Assembly (NCBI GenBank): GCA_013368315.1
Contig: JAACJM010000021.1
Location: forward strand, 496,001 to 560,000
DNA from: Tetrapyrgos nigripes
Lineage: Eukaryota; Basidiomycota; Agaricomycetes; Agaricales; Campanellaceae
Direction of reading: 5' to 3'
DNA length: 64,000 bases
Shown: in pieces, positions 33,026 to 43,656 of the stretch
Layout: each line of letters begins with the position of its first letter
How positions within the stretch are numbered: position 1 is the stretch's first letter
Translations under genes and position numbers: made by a program
Notes under the pieces: generated by a model
What the model saw: the letters and a program-made list of their open reading frames with translations, nothing else
Told to the model about the DNA's origin: nothing
The model's database searches: none

Positions 33026-35350
33026 ATGGTCGGGCGACTGAAATTGCAAAACCAACAAGACCAAGAAGCCAGCACAGCCAAGCTTGAGAAGATGACCAAA
33101 GCAGTAGCCGACTGGAAGGAGGAGCAGAAAAAAGAGAAGTCAAGGAGCCTCCGAGCTTTTGCTCGAGATTATGATGTCGATCCAATGACTCTCAAACGAC
33201 AATCTGAAGGAGGAAGGTCTATTCACGAGTTTAATGCTACAAAACAAAAGCTGACACCAGCAGAAGAGAAGACCATAGCTGACTACATTGTACATAAATG
33301 CGAACAGGCCCTACCACCCACTCCCTCCCAGATACGCTCCTATGCTGAATGGATCCGGAAGACGAACCATCCTGACAAGCCTCCAATTGGTGAAACATGG
33401 GTTAACGAGTTCTTCAAACGTCATCCAGAAGTGTCAACTGGCTGGAGCAATGCCCTTGATACCCAGCGTGCACAGGCGCTAAACCCAACAGTAGTCAAGA
33501 AATGGTTTGATCTGCTGGAGCAAGAGGTGGAGGCAAAGGGAATTAGTGCATGTTGCAAATGGGGGATGGATGAGACAAACCTACAGTGAGGAAACCTGGC
33601 CACTCAACGTGTTGCTAAGGTGCGAGGCAAAAAGATTGCGCATAAGCAGGGTGGGGCAAATAGGGAGACGACAACAGCCATTGTGACAATTTGTGCAGAC
33701 AGCGAGACTCTACCCCCACATCTGATCTATAAGGGAGAGCGGCTGTATCAAAAATGGATAGAAGACAATCCGGCGAGAGCAACGTACGTTATATTTCTCT
33801 TCCACAGACTCAGCTGACTTGCCAATAGATGCTCCATGTCCGAGAATGGCTGGACAGACCAGGAACTCTGCAAAGAATGGATTGAAAAGATTTTTGAGCC
33901 AGCAACACAAGAGAAGGCTAACAGAGAGGCTCATACACTTTTTATGGATGGACACTCTTCACATTTCACTCCAGAGATTATCGAGTTTGCAATGAGGTGG
34001 AACATCTCTATCATTGGGTACCCACCTCACTGCACACATGCCCTTCAAGGGCTTGATGTTGTCTGCTTTGCAAAGATGAAGCATGAGCTCAAGTTGGAGA
34101 TCAACACATTCAAAGAAACTTACAAGCGTCCAGTGGGCAAGGCAGAGATTATGGGAGTTTTTGGTAGAGCCTTCATACGAGCATTCACCCTGGAGACGGC
34201 CAAGGCAGCATTCCGAGCGACCGGTATACATCCATTTGACCAAACAGTCATCACACCAGAGCAAATGAAACCTGCAGAGGCAACATCAATAAGAAGCTCA
34301 TTTGCGATGACACAGACAAGCCCTGTCAAAGCAATCATAGAAAGCTTCTGTACATACCGTCCTACAACCTTCGATCTCTCCCCTTCCCATGCCTGAGTCC
34401 CTGTTGCATCATCCTCAAGGGTTACACCAGCCAACTCTCCAGCCCCATCACCATTTTCCTCTCCATCACACCGCCACATCAATCTCAACATGGCCCCTCA
34501 AACTGAACCTACCACACCAACGAGAATCACACGACCTCAAGAGGCTGATATCGACCCTGCACTCCAAGATACCCCATTGAAACGGATGCGCATAATGACG
34601 TCTAACCTCTCGTTGACATCATCTGGTTCCTTCTTGGTATCCAAAACACCCTACACCTCTGACACACCCTTTCCCTGTGCTCTATCACGTATCAATGCAG
34701 ATATTCCAGCCCCAGACTGGAGTTTAATGCGTGTATCTGCCAACCCAACAGATTATCTCAACAAGGAGGCAATGGGGCAGAGGATTGGTGAACTCACTGA
34801 AGCGTTGTCTCATGCACATGGACAGATAAAACTCATGCGGGAAAACCAAGAGACTATGGCGGCGCAAATGGTTCTTGCAGACATGACACTCGAAAAAATG
34901 AATGAATCTGTCAAGGCGAAAGAGGAGGAGAGGTCGAAGAGGAAGGATAACAATTTTGTTTTGCCAAATCCAGGGGAAGGGCAGATTTGGACAACACAGG
35001 AAGTGTTGGATGCTTTGAGGAACAAGAAGGAAGAGGCTGCAAGAAAAGCAGCAGAGAAGGAGGAGAGCACTAGGAGGAAAGAGGAGATTGCTCAGAAAAA
35101 GGCAGCTGTTGAAGAGGAGTGGAAAGCTCACCAGGTTAGCCATAGGGAAGCAGTGAAACAGTGGGAGGAGAGCGTTAAAAGGGCCAAAGCTGTGGGTTTG
35201 AAAGGCCTGGAGTTGCCAACAAAGCCTGCCCGAGTCCTCAAGAAGGATTTTGTAGCTGCAAGAATGGGTCCTACAGCGGAAGACACGGATGGCGAGGCAA
35301 ACGGCAGGGGAAATGGTGCAAACGGAGAGGGTTTTGAGGATGACGTGTGA
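33026..35350 (+). pseudogene. Pogo-type DDE transposase with two in-frame TGA codons
   Basis: Two exons (33026-33783 and 33829-35350; the intron is 45 bp) give 760 codons including the stop. The N-terminus (MVGRLKLQ) is followed by a psq-like helix-turn-helix (SLRAFARDYDVDPMTLKRQ), a CENP-B-type HTH (LTPAEEKTIADYI to WVNEFFKRHPEV) and a DDE_1-type catalytic core: GMDETNLQ, LFMDGHSSHF and YPPHCTHALQGLDV. TGA codons interrupt it at 33587-33589 and 34394-34396. The frame is otherwise open, and CGA to TGA would explain both. The C-terminal 290 residues hold a long Lys/Glu/Ala coiled coil and a Gly/Asn tail. Pogo elements insert at TA; I did not find the ends. Without readthrough the product would be non-functional. 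Confidence 0.88.
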
Positions 35351-37308
35351 AGCGGGGAAGTCGTTTGACGCGTGTGACCGAGGTTTGTCACAGTGTATCA
35401 AGCAATACAATTTCACAAAATCTGACCTTTCCTCGAAACTCTTTGAGATTGTGCACTTAATCATGTCAATTAATCCATTAAAGTACCTAGAACTACTAAA
35501 AAGATGTCTACCTAGATGCCTAGCTACTTGATTTGTGCCAATCTGAGTGTGGGATGAAACAAATGATCAAATACGATACACTGTATCAACGACTCCAAGA
35601 TGCCTGTATACCATATACGTTTACACTGTCCATTCCCTCGTATATCCGGTATATTCTGGCTCCCAATTATTATTTGCATTGGTATACAGTGAGAATTGCA
35701 AGCAAATGACTGTATTTCACTATCTACTACAAAGTAATCCCTAACCTACACTGTAATGCTACCCTATGCCTCCACTGTCAATAGGTGATTGATTCAGTAT
35801 GGGAATGCACCTGAAAGAAGAAATGACATTGTATACTTGTATCGGAGATGATGAAGGGAGCAAGTGCGAAATTCCTAGATAAGAAACTGGAGTCAGATGG
35901 TATGAGGCACTGAAGTAAAAAAAAAAAAAACACTTTACGCACGGGCAGCTCACTATACCAAATGTCCTCCTCCATATACCTAGAGACTGGTATCAGTCAG
36001 CATAACAGACAGCCAGAACAAGAAACAACTTCACCAGTATCCACAGTTACTCAGTGTATCACCAGCTCCTGAATCACCACTAGACAAAGAGAATCCAAGG
36101 ATACACACAGGAAGACCTCAGCATTGAAGAGGAAAAAGGAGTTGTAAGGAACTTGACATCATGCAGTCGTTCTTGAGGGCATAACTGAGGCTCTTGAGGA
36201 CCTTGAAACCTTACAGTAGGAGCGGGTAGTTGGCGATGAAGTGCTTGAAGACCAAACGAGGAAGTCACAGGAGGACATGATGGGAAACGAGTCCAGAAGA
36301 GTTGAGCAACGTTGACGACGTTGACGTTTAGAACAAAGTCAACATGATGATGTAAACACAGCTTGACAAACTATACAGTCACATGTGTCGGAGTTTGAAA
36401 TGAACTTGGCTCAACGACGCGTTTTCTGTTCACATACCCATTGGTTTGATGTACAGCAATGGAACTGTACCATTATGCAAATTAAACTGTACCATGTACG
36501 CAGCATGATGCTTGGCTGCTTGTTCCTCTGGCAAGGCTTACATTATACGGGCTCAAGTTGTCATTGCAGCTTTTGGTGCAGATTTCATTATATGAATGCG
36601 GTGAGCAACTTCACAAGTGAGTCAACGTGTCACATATGGACCAGTATCCTGTTCATCAGTGAGAGAATTCAAACCTTAACTGGATTTAGGTAGGTGCCAT
36701 ATGTATATGGTATAACGGTATATGGGATTCCAACTGGACTGTAAAAGGTGTATAAGGTGAGTATATGTGTATATGTGTATAACGCACAAGGAAATGGGGT
36801 TGACAATATACCCCATATAAAGATGCGAAAGTACTGATGAACTCGACGATGGGTGCAGCAAAACTTCAGTGAGTGTGGGGATTTCGACTATGAGTGCGGG
36901 AAATATCGAGTGTGTGCGGGTACAAATAATAAAAGTGCAAATTGAACAGCATATACGTCTCGTGAATAGGGGCTCAAAATCCATGGCACACGACATTTGT
37001 CCATTCCCTCATCATTTTCAGCGCCAAATACCTACGAAAAGTCATTAAAGCCTGTCTATGCTGTATATACATCAATTTATTATAAATTTGTCCATTAACC
37101 TTGACCATATCCTACCACATTACCCATATCTTCGCCACTTTCTAGTAATTCCTCCTCTTCCAAGTCTGTCTCCTCCTCATCCGAGCTCTCTGCTGTGTAA
37201 TAAGGTAGGCCACCTCTCTCCTGATTCCATTCTTCTACTACACTGATCAGTTTAATCAACTTCTGCTCCTTTCTGAGCTTGGAGATTGCTGGAATAGATG
37301 AATCTATA
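35351..37308. other. No recognised gene; contains the other arm of a distant inverted repeat
   Basis: 36840-36960 is the inverted partner of 29625-29760. A minus-strand open frame (37095-37343) with an acidic Glu/Asp-rich C-terminus (ESSDEEETDLEEEELLESG) could be the tail of a transposase or nuclear protein, but its start overlaps the terminal repeat of the next element. Elsewhere there are GTATATG-rich tracts near 36700-36790. Confidence 0.35.
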
Positions 37309-38985
37309 TTAGCTTTTCTTAAGATATTTGTGAATTTTGTCATTGCAACTTAAGACAGCTCAAGTCTGTCTCAAGTCCTGTATTTACTGGTATATACACT
37401 ATAGAATACACTGGTCACCATCTTAAGATGGCTTAAGATATCAAAAATGGTGGTATGGTGGCTTGCAATACAAAAAAATGAAGACGGTAGCCATCTTAAG
37501 ATGGCTTAAGATATAAAAAAAGTAAGATGGCTTGAGGTATGAAAGAAGATGCCAGCCATCTTGAGACAGCTTAAGATAGAAAATAATAAGATGGAATAAG
37601 ATATGAAAAAAGTGAAGATCGCAGCTGTCTTGAGACGGCTTAAGATATGAAAAAAAGTGAAGATGGTAGCCATCTTAAGATGAATACAAAAAAAAAGGTA
37701 AGATAGCTTGAGGTATGAAAAAAGTGAATATGGGAGCTGTCTTAAGATGGCTTAAGAAATGAAAAAGGGTAAGATGGCTTGGGGTATGAAAAAGTGAAAC
37801 TTGCAAGTCCATAGTCCACCAGACTCCAGTCCAACTTTGCAGTACTCTAGCAGGTATACAAAAATCAGCCCAAAATGATATTAACAGTGACCAGATAACT
37901 ACATACTTTTCTCTTTTTCTAGGCCCTCTGTTCTCTGGTGTTGACCACAAATTCATCATGAACTGGATCCTTGTAGCACTGAGAAGAGAGAGAAAGAGGT
38001 TGTATAGGGATTGCAAGATAGCATAGGCAAGAAGGTGTGGATGAAGATGGTGGCAATGTTGTTGATGCAAGCAAAGTTGACTTGTTGAAGGTGGTGGTTG
38101 CAGTTAGGAGTCAACAGTTCAACCTGACGCGTCGATGACAATTGACGCATGAGGTCTTGTTTGGTCTCAGGGTCACATGTATTTGTCTTAATTGTTAGGG
38201 CCCAGACTCAGATATATACAAGCTTGTCCAGCTACTACCACTATCACCCACCACGGCAGCAACAATGGCGACGACTGTAACAACAATGCCGAGTATGCTC
38301 TCAGCATTCTGACCATCCAGTCTGTATCATACCCTACGCTTCTATTTCTACGACCTTTTTCCCAGCCTCTCTCCATCTATAAAAGCACCCTTACTGTCTC
38401 TCCTCTCTTCTCAGCCAGATGAGACAGCAGCCCTATGGCCGTTGGCACTCTCCGGGATTACAATGACTGTGACAGATATAGATGAGGTGTCAGAGGTCAA
38501 GGAGACAATGAACCCCAAGCCTGATGGAGAAGAGGGAACCAACTGAAGGGAGTGTGATTAGAGGTGAGTTTTGTTTCTATTTCTACTGCAGTGAAGCTTT
38601 CTGGGGGGTTCTTAATCTTCCTGGCTGATTAGTTGACTGGTTACTGATGTACTCTCTTTTTTCTTCTTCTCTGTTTTGTGATGTTCATTGTCTAGACAAT
38701 GCCCAACCTGTGTCGGTTCCCGCATATATGCCCATCTGGACTGTGAGTGTGGTTTGCAACATCCTTTGCTGAAGTCAGACTTGAGCTAACCTTGAGTTCT
38801 GACTTAAGTCAGACTCAAGTGTGGTGGACTAAATTGTAATCAACTTGTAAGTTGACTTGTTTTATATCTCAAGCTATCTTAAGGTGGCTGCCATCTTCAC
38901 TTTTCCCATCATCTTACTTTTTTTTATATCTTAAGCCATCTTAAGATGGATTATGTTCACTTTCTTCATACCCCAAGCTGTCTTA

Positions 38986-41900
38986 CACTGGGTGCAAATA
39001 CTTGTAAATCCTCTGCTTTACTGAGGTTTTACAAGAGTATTACACCAAGCCAATCAATATGTAAGACTCCTTGTCATACATTAGTATTACAAGAGACAGA
39101 AAAAATTAGAACAACCTTGTATGACCATTGTAAGTCACAAAGAAATACCATGGACTTTCAGTGTGACTTGCTGTCACTGTATACCCTTGGTGGATATACT
39201 GTGGAATTACACAGGAATTTCAGAGTGACTTTTTGTCACAATATGTCATGTAGTAAGACACATAGGAAATACTGGAGTATTTCAGTGTGACAGATAATCA
39301 CAGTATGACAAACAGTAAGGCAAGAGAGATTTACAAAGGACTTACAAGGAAGCAAAATCTGCAGGAAATTTACAAAGTGACAATCAAGTCACAGTAATAC
39401 ACTTGTAAGACTAGCTGTATTATGAAGGAATTACAAGAAACATTTGCTACAAACACTGGTAAATCCTCAGCCTTACTGGAGTATTACAAGAGTATTATGG
39501 GGAACCAATCAATATGTAAGTTGGCTTGACTTACAAGTGTATTACAAAATAGACAAAAAATGAGGACTATTCTGAAAGACCATTGTAAGCTGCAAGGACA
39601 TACCATGGACTTTCAGTGTGAGGCTTTGTCACAGTATAGCATTGAAGAGCATACAGTGGAATTACAAGTTGACTTTTTTGTCACAGTATGTCTTCTTGTA
39701 AAACAGAACTGAAATACCAGGGTATTTCAGTGTGAGATAATGTCACAGTAAGACAATTTGTAAATCAAGTAAAATTTACAGAGGACTTACCAGAAGGTAG
39801 AACTTGAAAGTCTTGGGTAAGACTGCTCATATTTACACTGAATTTACGGAGGGACATCTGTGTCACAGTAATACCCTAGAAAGACTTGTGATTTTACAAG
39901 GGAATTACAAGATGCAGGTTTTAAAAGTCTATCTCGTAAGTCTCTGGAAAAAACCTGCATGCTAAATGGAGAATATACAGTGTGACAGACTGGTCACAGT
40001 AAGACACTTGTAAGTCACAAGACATTACAATGACTTTACTGAAAAGTGACTATTTTGTAAGTCATCATGTATATCCAATGGACTTACAAGAGACTTGTTG
40101 GATGGATTTGCAGTGCATGTCAATTAAGTAATACAGAAGGGCTTACTGAAAATTTACAGGATGTAATACAATGAATTCATTCAACCAGGTTAATTAAATT
40201 TTACTAAATATAAATAGACAGCTCAGGCTGGACAGGAAAAGGGCAGACTACTGTGTCTGCCTTGTCATCTTTGTCTGCTCAGTCTGTTACATCTGCCCCA
40301 TCTGCCCCATCTGCCTTGTCTGCCTTGTCTTCCTTGTCTGCCTTGTCTGCCCTGTCTGCCTTGTCTCTGCCTTGTCTGCCTTGTCTGCCTTGTCTGCTTT
40401 GTCTGCCTGGTCTGCTCCGTCTGCCTGGTCTGCCTGGTCTGCTCCGTCTGCCTGGTCTGCCTGGTCTGCTCCGTCTGCCTGGTCTGCCTGGTCTGCCCCA
40501 TCTGCCTGGTCTGCCTGGTCTGCCTGGTCTGCCCCGTCTGCCTGGTCTGCCTTGTCTGCCCTGTCTGCCTTGTCTGCCCTGTCTGCCTTGTCTGCCTTGT
40601 CTGCCCTGTCTGCTTCTGCCCTGTCTGCCCTGTCTGCCCTGTCTGCTCCGTCTGCCCTCGTCTGCCCTGTCTGCCTTGTCTGCCCTGTCTAGGCAGATGA
40701 GGCAGACGAGACAGACGAAGCAGACGAGGCAGACAGGGCAGACAGGGCAGACAGGCAGAAGCAGACAGGGCAGACGAGGCAGACAGGGCAGACAGGGCAG
40801 AAGCAGACAGGGCAGACAAGGCAGACAGGGCAGACAGGGCAGACAAGGCAGACAAGGCAGACAAGGCAGACAAGGCAGACAAGGCAGACAAGGCAGATGG
40901 AGCAGACAGGGCAGACGAGGGCAGACGGAGCAGACAGGGCAGACAGGGCAGAAGCAGACAGGGCAGACAAGGCAGACAAGGCAGACAGGGCAGACAAGGC
41001 AGACCAGGCAGACGGGGCAGACCAGGCAGACCAGGCAGACGGGCAGACCAGGCAGACCAGGCAGACGGAGCAGACCAGGCAGACCAGGCAGACGGAGCAG
41101 ACAAGGCAGACAAAGCAGACAAGGCAGAGACAAGGCAGACAGGGCAGACAAGGCAGACAAGGAAGACAAAGCAGACAAGGCAGATGGGGCAGATGGAGCA
41201 GATGTAACAGACTGAGCAGACAAAGATGACAAGGCAGACACAGTAGTCTGCCCTTTTCCTGTCCAGCCTGAGCTGTCTATTTATATTTAGTAAAATTTAA
41301 TTAACCTGGTTGAATGAATTCATTGTATTACATCCTGTAAATTTTCAGTAAGCCCTTCTGTATTACTTAATTGACATGCACTGCAAATCCATCCAACAAG
41401 TCTCTTGTAAGTCCATTGGATATACATGATGACTTACAAAATAGTCACTTTTCAGTAAAGTCATTGTAATGTCTTGTGACTTACAAGTGTCTTACTGTGA
41501 CCAGTCTGTCACACTGTATATTCTCCATTTAGCATGCAGGTTTTTTCCAGAGACTTACGAGATAGACTTTTAAAACCTGCATCTTGTAATTCCCTTGTAA
41601 AATCACAAGTCTTTCTAGGGTATTACTGTGACACAGATGTCCCTCCGTAAATTCAGTGTAAATATGAGCAGTCTTACCCAAGACTTTCAAGTTCTACCTT
41701 CTGGTAAGTCCTCTGTAAATTTTACTTGATTTACAAATTGTCTTACTGTGACATTATCTCACACTGAAATACCCTGGTATTTCAGTTCTGTTTTACAAGA
41801 AGACATACTGTGACAAAAAAGTCAACTTGTAATTCCACTGTATGCTCTTCAATGCTATACTGTGACAAAGCCTCACACTGAAAGTCCATGGTATGTCCTT

Positions 41901-42508
41901 GCAGCTTACAATGGTCTTTCAGAATAGTCCTCATTTTTTGTCTATTTTGTAATACACTTGTAAGTCAAGCCAACTTACATATTGATTGGTTCCCCATAAT
42001 ACTCTTGTAATACTCCAGTAAGGCTGAGGATTTACCAGTGTTTGTAGCAAATGTTTCTTGTAATTCCTTCATAATACAGCTAGTCTTACAAGTGTATTAC
42101 TGTGACTTGATTGTCACTTTGTAAATTTCCTGCAGATTTTGCTTCCTTGTAAGTCCTTTGTAAATCTCTCTTGCCTTACTGTTTGTCATACTGTGATTAT
42201 CTGTCACACTGAAATACTCCAGTATTTCCTATGTGTCTTACTACATGACATATTGTGACAAAAAGTCACTCTGAAATTCCTGTGTAATTCCACAGTATAT
42301 CCACCAAGGGTATACAGTGACAGCAAGTCACACTGAAAGTCCATGGTATTTCTTTGTGACTTACAATGGTCATACAAGGTTGTTCTAATTTTTTCTGTCT
42401 CTTGTAATACTAATGTATGACAAGGAGTCTTACATATTGATTGGCTTGGTGTAATACTCTTGTAAAACCTCAGTAAAGCAGAGGATTTACAAATGTTTGC
42501 ACCCAGTG
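38986..42508. mobile_element. 3,523 bp near-perfect palindromic (foldback) element
   Basis: The termini CACTGGGTGCAAA and TTTGCACCCAGTG are flanked by TTA on both sides (38983-38985 and 42509-42511). The uninterrupted sequence in copy A shows a single TTA, which proves insertion. The two arms of about 1.25 kb are almost identical inverted copies; I noted only a small difference near the ends (ATACTTG versus ACATTTG). Each arm repeats a degenerate unit centred on GTGTGAC-N6-GTCACAGTA, itself a small hairpin, at least nine times. The core (40254-41245) is a 9-bp repeat array, also inverted around about 40.7 kb. A CACTG terminus and 3-bp duplication suggest CACTA-type mobilisation; a TTA target also fits PIF/Harbinger. 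No transposase is encoded. Confidence 0.9.
40254..41245. repeat. 9-bp minisatellite (TGTCTGCCT)n, inverted at its centre
   Basis: About 1 kb of 9-bp units (CTGCCTTGT variants) reads one way up to about 40690 and as AGGCAGACA in the other half. The unit has no stop codon in any frame, so long open frames of simple tripeptide repeats appear on both strands. They are a by-product of the repeat and I do not call genes. Confidence 0.92.
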
Positions 42509-42670
42509 TTACTACTTATCTTTTTTCATATCTTAAGCCATCTTAAGATAGCTACATTTACTATGCATTGTATTTTATAGGGTATCAATAAATACAGGGC
42601 TTGAGACAGACTTAAGCTGTCTTAAGTTGACATGGCAAAAGTCATCAATATCTTAAGAAAAGCTAATATA

Positions 42671-43560
42671 GTTATGGATGGTCGAAATTAAAGAATGCGT
42701 TCAAGCATTCGGGCAAGCGGCTAAAAATGCAGTAGAAGGAGCGTGATTTGATGGTGTCGAGGTGCATTTGACGAATGGGTACCTGTGAATCAGGTTTTTG
42801 CAGGATACGAGTAATCAGAAGACCTTTCCATTGCCCGATTTTCAGCCAGACTTCTGTTTTCTAGGGCTGCGCGCCGTACCGTAATCGTACGGTTTGTACG
42901 GGTAGCGTATGATAGTACGGGCCCGTACCGTAAAAGCCATTTGACCAAATTTGTACGGCCATATTTGGTACTGCCGTTGTACGGGTTTGTGCGGGTACGG
43001 GTTCAGTAATGCCTCGGCCAATAAATTGCTCACCTTTTTTGCTGAATTCTTGCCCAAAAGTGTCAGCCGCTATCCAAAACCGTCCAATTCCATACCGAAT
43101 TCAAGCTTGCCGCCCTCATCTGGATGAATTTATGCCAAAATGGCGGTCAAAGCAAGGGTAATGACCACTTACTTAGATGTCGCAAAGACCAAAAAGGTAA
43201 GCAAACCACCTACAGACGACCAGTAACATGTACTTACCATCTGATATGGATGGAGACGTCTCATACGATGGCAGAAGAGATGCTAGAGGCCCTCACTTCA
43301 TGACAATAGTGAGTAAAATTTATATTCTACACCGTAAACCCGCACTGACCGTAATACTGCCGTACCTATACCCGTACCGTACCGTATACGATTTTTTCAC
43401 CCAGTATTGACCCAGTACAAAATACGGGCGTACCAGTAATACTGGACGGTGCGCAGCCCTACTGTTTTCGTTGGCAAAATACGATCGTCCGAGGTTTTAT
43501 TCTCCAAGTGATATAGTGGCAAGGGGTATACTGATTATTCATTTTCTGACGAGCTCAAAG
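42671..43560 (+). pseudogene. Old Yellow Enzyme (NADH:flavin oxidoreductase) relic
   Basis: From 42678 the frame gives VQAFGQAAKNAVEGA-stop-FDGVEVH, then NGYL-stop-IRFLQDTSN. This matches the OYE segment with FAxAAxNAxxAGFDGVEIHGANGYLxxQFL. Two stops are in frame. A 600 bp hAT MITE (42862-43461) interrupts it, and weak similarity resumes afterward (about 43470-43530). The N-terminal part is not in the window. It directly abuts the right end of the CTTAAG element. Confidence 0.7.
42862..43461. mobile_element. 600 bp hAT-type MITE in the OYE relic
   Basis: Starts TAGGGCTGCGCGCCGT and ends ...GCGCAGCCCTA, with perfect 8-bp duplications CTGTTTTC at 42854-42861 and 43462-43469. The interior is rich in CGTACGG/CCGTACCG motifs near both ends. 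The 8-bp duplication and TAGGG terminus are hAT features. Confidence 0.92.
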
Positions 43561-43656
43561 AGCCAAAATGATAATTGATAGAATGGGATTTTAGAACGTC
43601 CTGTACTACTTATATACGTATGTGCATGAAGATGCGAGCATGTAAACAAATGACAT

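Larger units (their letters stand above)
37309..42666 (+). mobile_element. CTTAAG-rich non-autonomous TIR element, copy B, carrying a palindromic insert
   Basis: The ends are TTAGCTTTTCTTAAGAT and its reverse complement, with similarity about 100 bp inward, flanked by TATA (37305-37308 and 42667-42670). Without the 3,523 bp insert (38986-42508) and its TTA duplication the element is about 1.83 kb, like copy A. Subterminal zones repeat CCATCTTAAGATGG-type palindromes, likely transposase-binding sites (inference). The central region shares about 1 kb with copy A and codes for nothing recognisable. Confidence 0.85.

Noticed and set aside
40253..41241. Several 100-320 codon open frames on both strands
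   Set aside because: They are translations of a 9-bp repeat with no stop in any frame and are mirrored by the palindrome. There is no protein-like composition or start context.
40265..42508. CRISPR array from the regular short repeats
   Set aside because: The units are contiguous 9-mers with no unique spacers, and the setting is eukaryotic.
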